Positions 40,921-47,379 of a DNA stretch of 47,379 nucleotides are shown here, piece after piece. Each line of letters starts with the position of its first letter. Positions within the stretch are counted from its first letter, which is position 1. The translations under genes were made by a program, and so were the position numbers. The stretch is from the NCBI GenBank assembly GCA_904374465.1, contig CAJFFY010000017.1, positions 1-47,379 on the forward strand, read 5' to 3'. The DNA comes from an uncultured Subdoligranulum sp. (GTDB taxonomy: Bacteria > Bacillota > Clostridia > Oscillospirales > Ruminococcaceae). The notes under the pieces were generated by a model that was given only the letters and a program-made list of their open reading frames with translations, had not been told where the DNA came from and did no database searches.

Positions 40921-41779
40921 CGCCAAAACCCTCCCCTCTGTCGATCACTTTGAGGTAGAACAGCGCAAACACCAGAATGATGACCAGCAAAATCGTGGAA
41001 GCCGCGCCGGAAGCGTTCACATTGCCGTTGGAGTATTCCTCGTAGGCGTAGGTGGCCAGGTAGGGAATCTGCTGCCCCACCAGAACCTGGGGCAGTTCGA
41101 AGATGCGGAAGGCATCCACCGCCCGGAACAGCACCGACATGGTGATGGAGGGCTTGAGCAGCGGCAGCGTGATGTGCCGGAAGGCCTGCCAGCGGCTGGC
41201 ACCGTCAATCTCGCCGGCATCGTACAGTTCCTGGGGGATGGATTCCAACCCGGCCAGCAGCAGCAACACCATGGTGGGCAGCACCTTCCAGGTGTCGGCT
41301 ACCACCACCACCAGCACGCCCAGCACCCCGCCGCGGGTCCACTGTACCGGCGTCTGGATCAGGCCCAGCCGGAACAGCACCTCGTTGAGGTAGCCCGATG
41401 TGCTGAAGACGTAAATGGCGATGACACCGGAAACCAGCGTGGGAATGCCCATGGGCATCAGCACCAGGGATCGGATGAGCCCTTTGCCCCGGAACTGCCG
41501 CTTGAGGATGCTGGCAATGCCCAGTCCCAGAATCAGCTGGAACACCAGGCTGATCAGCGCGGTGGCCACCGTGTTCAGAATGGACTGGGTGAAATTGGGC
41601 CGCCCGAACAGGTAGGTATAGTTGGACAGCGACAACGCCCCGGTGTATTCATCCGTGAAGCCCATCAGAATGGATTGAAAAATCGGGACGATGGTAAACC
41701 CCAGGATGTACAAGCTCATTGGCAGAACCAGCAAGATTTCGAACCCGTGTCGTTTCAGGATTCTTTTTGCGTTTTCCAC
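40910..41779 (-). CDS. Carbohydrate ABC transporter permease, MalF-like
   Basis: A 289-residue permease, normal for the UgpA/MalF group. First helix FEILLVLPMSLYILGFTIVP, and an EAA loop YDAGEIDGASRWQAFRHITL. I chose the GTG at 41779, eight bases after AAAGGGGGAAG. An in-frame ATG at 41866 would give 318 residues, but it lies inside the -35 box of the promoter and so cannot be on the transcript. First gene of the sugar operon. Confidence 0.9.
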   Translation of the reverse strand: MENAKRILKRHGFEILLVLPMSLYILGFTIVPIFQSILMGFTDEYTGALSLSNYTYLFGRPNFTQSILNTVATALISLVFQLILGLGIASILKRQFRGKGLIRSLVLMPMGIPTLVSGVIAIYVFSTSGYLNEVLFRLGLIQTPVQWTRGGVLGVLVVVVADTWKVLPTMVLLLLAGLESIPQELYDAGEIDGASRWQAFRHITLPLLKPSITMSVLFRAVDAFRIFELPQVLVGQQIPYLATYAYEEYSNGNVNASGAASTILLVIILVFALFYLKVIDRGEGFGVED

Positions 41780-41817
41780 CAAAACTTCCCCCTTTCCAGA
41801 AATGTTTTGTGAAGAAT

Positions 41818-41871
41818 CAACTTGTTTAATCAAGTTGCTAACAGCATAATCCTCTTGTTCAAACATGTCAA
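41818..41871 (-). promoter_or_regulatory. Promoter and operator of the sugar ABC operon
   Basis: Minus strand TTGACA (41866-41871), 17-bp spacer, TATGCT (41843-41848). The inverted repeat CAACTTG-N6-CAAGTTG (41818-41824, 41831-41837) covers the expected start of transcription, a typical repressor position. The nearby GntR/HutC protein is a candidate, unproven. Confidence 0.75.
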
Positions 41872-41966
41872 GAGATTTCCCTCATTTTGTTCCTTCTTCC
41901 GCCGGTTTTCTACGCAATCCATAAAAAAGTGTCCCGATATTTGGTGGATTTATCAGGTCCCGGCGC

Positions 41967-41997
41967 AAAAACGGACACAGCCGTAGCTGTGTCCGTT
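41967..41997 (-). terminator. Terminator of the ABC exporter operon
   Basis: Perfect 12-bp stem (41970-41981 with 41986-41997), CGTA loop, T run on the minus strand. Confidence 0.85.
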
Positions 41998-42038
41998 TGG
42001 TACATGGCAGTGGGCCGCAGAAGCGGCCGCTCCCCTGC
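41998..42038 (-). repeat. Terminator-bearing intergenic repeat, copy B
   Basis: GGCAGTGGGCCGCAGAAGC (42006-42024, plus strand) matches copy A at 34494-34512 in 18 of 19 bases and also sits just before a hairpin plus T run. Here it follows the exporter gene stop directly. Confidence 0.5.
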
Positions 42039-43925
42039 TTACTGGGTATAGTATTGGGCCTGGGCCTGCCACAGTTTGTGGTAGAGCCCCGTTTCGTCGG
42101 CCACCAGGTCGTCGTGGCGGCCGGTCTGGACGATGGCGCCGCCGTCAAACACCGCGATGGCGTCGCAGAACTTGCAGCTGGACAGCCGGTGGCTGATGTA
42201 GATGGCGGTCTTGTCGCCGGCGATGGCGTCAAAACTGGCGTAGACCTCCGCCTCGGCGATGGGGTCCAGGGCGGCGGTGGGTTCGTCCAGCACCAGGAAG
42301 GGCGCGTCCTTGTACAGCGCCCGGGCGATGGCGATTTTCTGGGCCTCACCGCCCGAGATGTCCACCCCTTCCTTGTCCAGGTCCTTGTAGAGGTAGGTGT
42401 CCAGGCCGTGGGGCATGGCGTCCAGCCGGTCCCCGAAGCCCGCGTCCCGCAGGCAGCGCTCGGCCCGGGGGCGGTCGTAGTCGGCGGCACCGGCCACGTT
42501 TTCGCCCAGGGGCAGCGCCAGCAGCTTGAAGTCCTGGAACACCACCGAGAAGAGCGCGAGGTACTCATCGTACCGGTATTTGCGGATGTCAATGCCGTTG
42601 AGCAGGATCTCCCCCTCGGTGGGGTCGTAGAGGCGGCAGAGCAGCTTGATGAAGGTGGTTTTGCCGCTGCCGTTGGGTCCCACCACCGCCAGGCGGCGGC
42701 CGATGCGGAACCTGATATTCACATGGCGCAGCGCCCAGCGGTCGCTGCCGGGGTAGCGGAAGGAGACGTCCCGGAATTCCACCTGGTAGTTGCGGTCGGA
42801 ACGCTTTTCGGTGGTCAGGCTGCCCTGGTACATGGGGTTGGGCAGGTCGAGGAACCGGAAGGTGGTATCCAGGAAGTTGCCGTTGACCCGCACCTTACTC
42901 AGCGTCTGCAGCAGCAGGGAGATGCCGCCGAAGAGCTGGGTGGCGCTGCCCACATACCGGGCGACCAGGCCCACATCAAAGGCACCGCCCCAGGATTTGA
43001 GGCAGACAAAGAGGTAGACCGCACAGGTCATGACCGCCGTGAGGGACTGGCAGAGCCCGAACAGCAACCCGACCCGGCCCTTGGATAGCTTGGAAACGGA
43101 GGAACCGGGGAAGAACGGCAAGGAGGCAGGGTCAGACAGCAGCGGCGTACCGACGTTTTTCAGCTGCTGATAGATGCGCAGATCACCGGCCCGCTTGCGG
43201 TCACCCACCAGCCGAAAGCCGTAAAAGCCGAAGATCCGGTTGCCGAAGGTGAAGGTTTCCGCCTCTTTGGTGAGCATGAGCGTCGCCTTGCCGTCGCAAA
43301 GGGAGGAGAGCACCACCACCAGCACCATGGCTGTCAGTACCGCCACCAGCGCCAGCGGGCTGTTCAGAAAGGACAGCGGGCTGTCCGCCGGCAGGTCGGT
43401 CAAAAACAGCGGCAGCGTAAAGCCGATGCCGCCCAGCACCTGCACGGCGCCCTTGCAGAAATACGGAAAAAGCTGCAGCGTCTGGTACAGGCCGTAGCCG
43501 CCCCAGTTGTCGTTTTGGCCGATCTGGGAATAGAGATCCTGCACCTCCTGGCAGTCCATCTGGGCGTAGTCCAGGGTCAGCATCTTGTCGGCCAGCGGTC
43601 TGAACCGCACGGCCGACAGCCGGGAGCGCTCGTATTCCTGCCAGCGGTTCAGGGCGCCGTTTGCCAGCGCCAGCAGCGCGGTGACCCCCACCGTCAGCGC
43701 CGCCCAGAAGGCCAGCCGCCGGGCGTCGCGGCCGCCGGCCAGCTCGCTGATGATCTGTGCCGACAGCCAGATGGTCAGATAGGGCGCCAGGCCCCCGCCG
43801 GCGGAGCTGAGCAGGGTGGAGGCAAAAAAGCCGGGGCTTTGCCGGTACCACATCCCCCAGGCACGCAGGTTCTGCTTCCAGTAATGGGCAAAGGTCTGTC
43901 CGGCCTTATCCGATGTCTGTGCCAT
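42039..43925 (-). CDS. ABC exporter half-transporter (second subunit)
   Basis: A 628-residue fusion of a six-helix membrane domain (1 to about 350) and an ATPase domain. Walker A VGPNGSGKTT near residue 415, signature ISGGEAQKIAIAR, Walker B LVLDEPTAALD, switch ISHRLS. No N-terminal C39 peptidase is present. Start chosen at 43925, inside the 3' end of the first subunit gene (20-base overlap), so the two are co-translated and likely form a heterodimer. Association with a LytTR system suggests peptide or antimicrobial export; the cargo is unknown. Confidence 0.9.
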   Translation of the reverse strand: MAQTSDKAGQTFAHYWKQNLRAWGMWYRQSPGFFASTLLSSAGGGLAPYLTIWLSAQIISELAGGRDARRLAFWAALTVGVTALLALANGALNRWQEYERSRLSAVRFRPLADKMLTLDYAQMDCQEVQDLYSQIGQNDNWGGYGLYQTLQLFPYFCKGAVQVLGGIGFTLPLFLTDLPADSPLSFLNSPLALVAVLTAMVLVVVLSSLCDGKATLMLTKEAETFTFGNRIFGFYGFRLVGDRKRAGDLRIYQQLKNVGTPLLSDPASLPFFPGSSVSKLSKGRVGLLFGLCQSLTAVMTCAVYLFVCLKSWGGAFDVGLVARYVGSATQLFGGISLLLQTLSKVRVNGNFLDTTFRFLDLPNPMYQGSLTTEKRSDRNYQVEFRDVSFRYPGSDRWALRHVNIRFRIGRRLAVVGPNGSGKTTFIKLLCRLYDPTEGEILLNGIDIRKYRYDEYLALFSVVFQDFKLLALPLGENVAGAADYDRPRAERCLRDAGFGDRLDAMPHGLDTYLYKDLDKEGVDISGGEAQKIAIARALYKDAPFLVLDEPTAALDPIAEAEVYASFDAIAGDKTAIYISHRLSSCKFCDAIAVFDGGAIVQTGRHDDLVADETGLYHKLWQAQAQYYTQ

Positions 43926-45732
43926 CTTCCCTGCCCCCTTCCTTGTAATATTTGCTTTGCACCGCAAACAGCCGGGCATAGCCGCCGCCCGCCGCCAGCA
44001 GGCTCTCGTGGGTGCCCTGCTCCGCGATGCGGCCTTCGGCCACAAAGATGATGCGGTCGCAGAACCGGGTGGAGGCCAGCCGGTGGCTGATGAAGAGCGC
44101 CGTGCGCCCCGCCGTCATCCGGTTGTATTTCTGGTAGATATCGTCCTCGGCCAAAGGGTCCAGAGCCGCGGTGGGTTCGTCCAGGGCAAGAATCGGCCCG
44201 TTTTTGTACAGGGCCCGGGCCAGCATCAGCCGCTGGGTCTGCCCGCCGGACAGCTCCACCCCGTCCTCGAACACCTGGCGGCCCAGCTTGGTGTCCAGTC
44301 CCTGGGGCAGCGCCCGGATCGTTTCAGTCAGGCCGGCCTTGTCCAGGCAGTCCCACACCCGGTCGGTGTCGATGCCGTCCACCCGCTGGGCCACGTTTTC
44401 CGCCACGCTGGCTTCCAGCAGGGAAAAGTCCTGGAACACCGCCGAGAAGAGGGCGTAATAGTCCCGCCGGTTGAAGTCCCGGATGTCCTGACCGTTCAGG
44501 AGCACCCGCCCCTCGGTGGGATCGAGGAAGCCGCAGGCCAGCCGCACCAGGGTGGTTTTGCCCGCGCCGTTGAGGCCCACAATGGCCAGTTTTTCCCCGG
44601 CATGAATCGTCAGGTCGATGTCGTGCAGGGTATCTTTGTCCGCTCCGGGGTAGCGGTAACACACATGGTCAAACCGGATCTCGCAGGGCAGGTTGGGGTC
44701 CCGGGGCAGCGGCTTGCCGCCTTCAAACCGGAAGGGTTCCGGCCAGTCCAGCGTTTCCCGCAGCAGGGAGATATCCAGCGACTGGCGGTGCAGCTCGGTG
44801 CCCTTGGACAAGATGCCGGTGACCCACTGGGTGAAACCGCTGACCGCCGTGAAGTAGAGCAAAAACCGGGAGGCATGCAGCCCCTCGGTGAGGGCCAGCC
44901 CGATGAGGTAGGCGTAGGCGATGCCGTCCCGGGCAAAGGTGAGCACCAGGTCGGCCACGTCAATCCACAGGTAGTGCCACTGCCGCTGTTTGAGGTAATC
45001 CCGGTACAGCCGCTGCAGCCGGGCCCTGACCTCGTCCAGCCAGGGTTTGAGTCCGAATAGGCGGATATCCTTGGCGTTGGCCCGGTCTGTGGCGGTCCGC
45101 TGCAGATAGCCGAAGCGGTTCCAGTATTCCTCCTCCGCGTCCCGGTGATGATAGACCCAGGTGTTGACGTGGTTGCTGAACAGGTACCCCGCCACCGTGG
45201 TGACCAGCACCACCGCCAGCAGAAAAGGATGCAGCCCCGACAACAGTGCCAGATAGACCCCAAAGCCCAGCAGGTTGGTGAGCAGATCCGTCAGGGTGGT
45301 CCAGATTGCTTCGGTGGCTTCCCCGTTGCTGGAGCAGACGTTGAGGGATTTTTCGCATCGCTTCATGAAGGTGGTATCCAGCAGGTTGGGAAAAGACGTC
45401 TCCGCCATCTTGTTGCCGACGCGCATCAGCAGTCTGGTACGCACGGCAATGCGCCCGTACAGGGCGTTTTCGGCGAGGTAGGCTTTGAGCCCGTAGAGCA
45501 CAAACAAGGCCGCGCCGAAGGCCAGAATCACGCCTACCAGTGTTTCCAGCGGAGCGTGGGTTTCCACCCGGGCCAGCACCGCCGGGGCCAGCAGCAGCTG
45601 GGCGATGGTGCCCCCTGCCGTGGCCGCCGCAATGCCCACACACAGAAGGGGTACACTCTTGTAGCTGCGCCAGGCCGTACCCAGCAGGAAGCCCACGTTC
45701 TGCAGGGTGTTGTATTGGGGTTTTTCTTTCAT
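43906..45732 (-). CDS. ABC exporter half-transporter (first subunit)
   Basis: A 608-residue ABC exporter subunit. Membrane domain from about residue 15 to 330; ATPase domain with Walker A VGLNGAGKTT near residue 385-395, signature LSGGQTQRLMLAR, Walker B LALDEPTAALD and switch ISHRLA. Both subunits have the catalytic glutamate, so both sites look competent. The start at 45732 has AGAGGTGAAC upstream. A terminator separates it from the kinase gene, so the exporter has its own transcript, possibly activated by the neighbouring response regulator. Confidence 0.9.
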   Translation of the reverse strand: MKEKPQYNTLQNVGFLLGTAWRSYKSVPLLCVGIAAATAGGTIAQLLLAPAVLARVETHAPLETLVGVILAFGAALFVLYGLKAYLAENALYGRIAVRTRLLMRVGNKMAETSFPNLLDTTFMKRCEKSLNVCSSNGEATEAIWTTLTDLLTNLLGFGVYLALLSGLHPFLLAVVLVTTVAGYLFSNHVNTWVYHHRDAEEEYWNRFGYLQRTATDRANAKDIRLFGLKPWLDEVRARLQRLYRDYLKQRQWHYLWIDVADLVLTFARDGIAYAYLIGLALTEGLHASRFLLYFTAVSGFTQWVTGILSKGTELHRQSLDISLLRETLDWPEPFRFEGGKPLPRDPNLPCEIRFDHVCYRYPGADKDTLHDIDLTIHAGEKLAIVGLNGAGKTTLVRLACGFLDPTEGRVLLNGQDIRDFNRRDYYALFSAVFQDFSLLEASVAENVAQRVDGIDTDRVWDCLDKAGLTETIRALPQGLDTKLGRQVFEDGVELSGGQTQRLMLARALYKNGPILALDEPTAALDPLAEDDIYQKYNRMTAGRTALFISHRLASTRFCDRIIFVAEGRIAEQGTHESLLAAGGGYARLFAVQSKYYKEGGREDGTDIG

Positions 45733-45764
45733 TCCGTTCACCTCTTGCCTATACCCTACCACAG

Positions 45765-45793
45765 AAAAACGTCCCCGGCACATTCCGGGGACG
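45765..45793 (-). terminator. Terminator between kinase and exporter genes
   Basis: Nine-base stem (45770-45778 with 45785-45793), six-base loop, TTTTT on the minus strand. Confidence 0.8.
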
Positions 45794-45820
45794 AATGGCA
45801 GTTCCGGGGGGACGAACCGT

Positions 45821-46483
45821 TCACAGCTGGGGGATGAGGATCTCGGTGGTGAAGGCGCCGTCCTCGCTGTTGCGGCTCAGGTATCCGTCCAGTTTTTCGA
45901 TGAGGTTGTCGATGCGCACCAGCCCGAAGCCGTGGCCCGCCCCCTTGGTGGTGGCAAAGCGGCGGCCGATCTTTTTCTGTTTGGCGGTGGCCGTAAAGTT
46001 GGTAAAACTGATGTAGAGCTGGGTGCCCTTCATGTCCATATACACCCGGATGAGGCGCCGGTCCTCCGGCAGGGCGAGGCTGGCTTCGATGGCGTTGTCG
46101 AACAGATTGCCCAGGATGACGCAGAGGTCCAGTTCGGACATCCGCAGTTTGACCGGGATGCGGGCGTCCGCCTGCACCGGAATATGCCGGGACCTGGCCA
46201 GCGAAATTTTGCTGTTGAGGATGGCGTCCGCCATGGCGTTGCCGGTTTTGAGGACGGTGTCCACCGTGTTCAGGTCGGTGTCCAGCTTGTCCAGGTACTC
46301 CCGGATGCCCGCCATGTCGTTCTGGGCGGCCAGGGCTTTCATCACCTGGATGTGGTTGCGGTAGTCATGCCGCCAGCCGCGGATCTGCCGGTACATATTC
46401 TCCACTTCCCGGTAGTGGGTGTCCACCAGTTCCCGCTGGTAGGCTTCCAGTTCCCGGTCCTGCCGTCTGGAAAGAAATCCCAT
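45821..46483 (-). CDS. Soluble GHKL-type histidine kinase
   Basis: A 220-residue kinase with no transmembrane segment. Residues about 8-36 look like coiled coil, the phospho-accepting motif is WRHDYRNH (H39), and the GHKL ATPase domain has VILGNLFDNAIEAS and GHGFGLVRI. AgrC-like kinases usually carry five to seven helices before this part; here they are absent, and the frame starts cleanly at 46483 with a ribosome site. It follows the LytTR regulator by six bases. Signal input must come from another protein or from the cytosol. Confidence 0.9.
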   Translation of the reverse strand: MGFLSRRQDRELEAYQRELVDTHYREVENMYRQIRGWRHDYRNHIQVMKALAAQNDMAGIREYLDKLDTDLNTVDTVLKTGNAMADAILNSKISLARSRHIPVQADARIPVKLRMSELDLCVILGNLFDNAIEASLALPEDRRLIRVYMDMKGTQLYISFTNFTATAKQKKIGRRFATTKGAGHGFGLVRIDNLIEKLDGYLSRNSEDGAFTTEILIPQL

Positions 46484-46489
46484 CCTCTG

Positions 46490-47188
46490 TCACCCCCTTT
46501 GGATGATGGCCCGGTTGATCCGCTCGTAGGCGCCCCGGGGCAGCGGCACCTGGGTGCCGTCCGTCAGGGTCACCGCCGTTTTGCTCACCCGGGCAATACA
46601 GCCCAGGTTGACCAGCGCCGACCGCCCCAGCCGGAAGAAATGGTCATCCAGTTCCCTTTCCAGCTGGCCCAGCGTCATTTTCACCGTGCAGTCGGTTTTG
46701 GCGTGGATGGTCACATAGTTGCCCTGCACCTCCGCCCAGCGGATCTGGTACAGCGGCAGACGCACCACCTCGCCGGGGCATTCCACCAGCAGCGCCCGCG
46801 TGTTGCGGCCCAGTTTTTCCACCGCCCGGTCCAGCACGGCGTCCAGCTTTTCCGCCGCCACCGGCTTCATCAGGTAGTGCAGCGCCTCCACCTCATACCC
46901 GTCGGCGATGTAGTCGCTGTACCCCGTGACAAAGATGATCTGCACACCGTCGTTTTCTTTGCGCAGCGTGCGGGCCATCGTGACCCCGTCCATGGAGCCC
47001 ATCTCCACGTCCAGCAGCAGGATCTGCAGGTCCTTGTCCTCGGCATAGGCGAAGAGAAAACTCTCGGCCGAGGGGTAGGTCTTCAGCCGTACCCTGTGCC
47101 CCCGCGTCGCCGCCCAGCGGCGCACCAGCGTTTCCAGATAGTCCCGGTCGGCGGGCGCGTCATCGCAGATCGCCACGGTATAGTCCAT
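46490..47188 (-). CDS. LytTR-family response regulator
   Basis: A 232-residue regulator. Receiver domain 1 to about 120 with D9, D10, phospho-acceptor D60 (LLLDVEM) and K108 (YLMKPV). LytTR DNA-binding domain about 135-230 (YVTIHAKTD, FFRLGRSALVNLGCIARV). AgrA/ComE-type regulators bind paired direct repeats; none was firmly recognised before the exporter genes. First gene of the regulator transcript. Confidence 0.93.
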   Translation of the reverse strand: MDYTVAICDDAPADRDYLETLVRRWAATRGHRVRLKTYPSAESFLFAYAEDKDLQILLLDVEMGSMDGVTMARTLRKENDGVQIIFVTGYSDYIADGYEVEALHYLMKPVAAEKLDAVLDRAVEKLGRNTRALLVECPGEVVRLPLYQIRWAEVQGNYVTIHAKTDCTVKMTLGQLERELDDHFFRLGRSALVNLGCIARVSKTAVTLTDGTQVPLPRGAYERINRAIIQRG

Positions 47189-47221
47189 CGCGTTCCTTCC
47201 TCCCCTGCTGCATTTCTTGCT

Positions 47222-47250
47222 ATTATACCGCCGTGCCGCCGCCCCGGCAA
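47222..47250 (-). promoter_or_regulatory. Promoter of the LytTR/kinase operon
   Basis: Minus strand TTGCCG (47245-47250), 17-bp spacer, perfect TATAAT (47222-47227), about 30 bases before the start codon. Confidence 0.7.
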
Positions 47251-47283
47251 GCGTTCAGCCAAAAAGAAAGCCCCCCTGCACGG

Positions 47284-47379
47284 TGAACCGCCCCAGATTG
47301 TGCAGACAGCACAAAAAGAGCCCCTGGGCAGGAATATTCAGTTTTAGCAGGAGTGGCGCAGCGTCAGCGGCGCCACTCC
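47284..47379. repeat. Right copy of the 96-bp inverted terminal repeat
   Basis: Exact reverse complement of 3-98. Here it lies upstream of the LytTR promoter, whereas the left copy is downstream of a gene, so it is not tied to one gene. CTGCAC (47276-47281, unique) can pair with GTGCAG (47300-47305, repeat) across the boundary. Confidence 0.9.

Noticed and set aside
45733..45820. A signal-peptide gene in the agr-like locus
   Set aside because: The 88-base gap holds a terminator and exporter leader only; no ribosome site with a small frame was convincing here or upstream of the regulator.
1..47379. The whole window as a transposon with 96-bp terminal repeats
   Set aside because: No transposase, integrase or conjugation gene is present and the content is ordinary chromosomal metabolism; the repeats more likely mark contig edges.

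Overview
The window is a GC-rich, gene-dense bacterial chromosomal segment. The -35/-10 boxes (TTGACA/TATAAT type, usually 17 bp apart), strong Shine-Dalgarno sites, LicT-type antitermination, a Firmicutes-type ManA, PepF and an agr-like LytTR/GHKL pair all point to a high-GC gut Firmicute. An Oscillospiraceae/Ruminococcaceae lineage (Gemmiger, Subdoligranulum or Faecalibacterium-like) is my inference. The first and last bases lie in two perfect inverted copies of the same 96-bp repeat, so the window was probably delimited by a dispersed repeat (for example an assembly contig edge).

Layout. (1) 0.1-4.2 kb: sugar phosphate metabolism, with a ROK kinase divergent from a two-domain phosphomannose-isomerase-like protein, followed by a standard ManA. 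(2) 4.2-8.5 kb, minus strand: a beta-glucoside operon (PTS EIIBCA, 6-phospho-beta-glucosidase, LicT antiterminator) behind a leader with a clear RAT/terminator switch. (3) 8.6-21.2 kb: a selenium-dependent molybdenum hydroxylase (SDMH) maturation island. It holds selD, a cysteine desulfurase, a YedE-type transporter, a TusA-like protein, DUF3343, yqeC, yqeB, a MoeA-like protein, moaC, moaA, a MOSC-MogA fusion, modABC and xdhC. It covers selenophosphate supply, sulfur/selenium delivery, molybdopterin synthesis and molybdate uptake, but no hydroxylase subunit is present here. (4) 21.3-25.4 kb: a small accessory zone with an XRE regulator and a 3'-truncated MATE transporter, an MBL-fold hydrolase, a CPBP-type membrane protease, a 36-aa ORF and a small membrane protein.

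(5) 25.4-34.3 kb, minus strand: a complete Opp/Dpp-type peptide importer with PepF oligoendopeptidase upstream. Its OppC-type permease carries an inserted seven-repeat RCC1-like beta-propeller in the extracytoplasmic loop after the first membrane helix. This is the most unusual feature of the window. (6) 34.6-41.9 kb: a GntR/HutC regulator, then on the minus strand a carbohydrate ABC importer (two permeases and a lipoprotein, no ATPase) with a GH13 alpha-glucosidase and a cytosolic alkaline-phosphatase-superfamily hydrolase. A palindromic repeat sits between the permease and binding-protein genes. (7) 42.0-47.2 kb, minus strand: a heterodimeric ABC exporter behind a LytTR response regulator and a soluble GHKL histidine kinase with no membrane sensor domain.

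No rRNA, tRNA, CRISPR array, transposase or phage gene was seen. Long open frames antisense to real genes are common, as expected from the GC content, and were not annotated.
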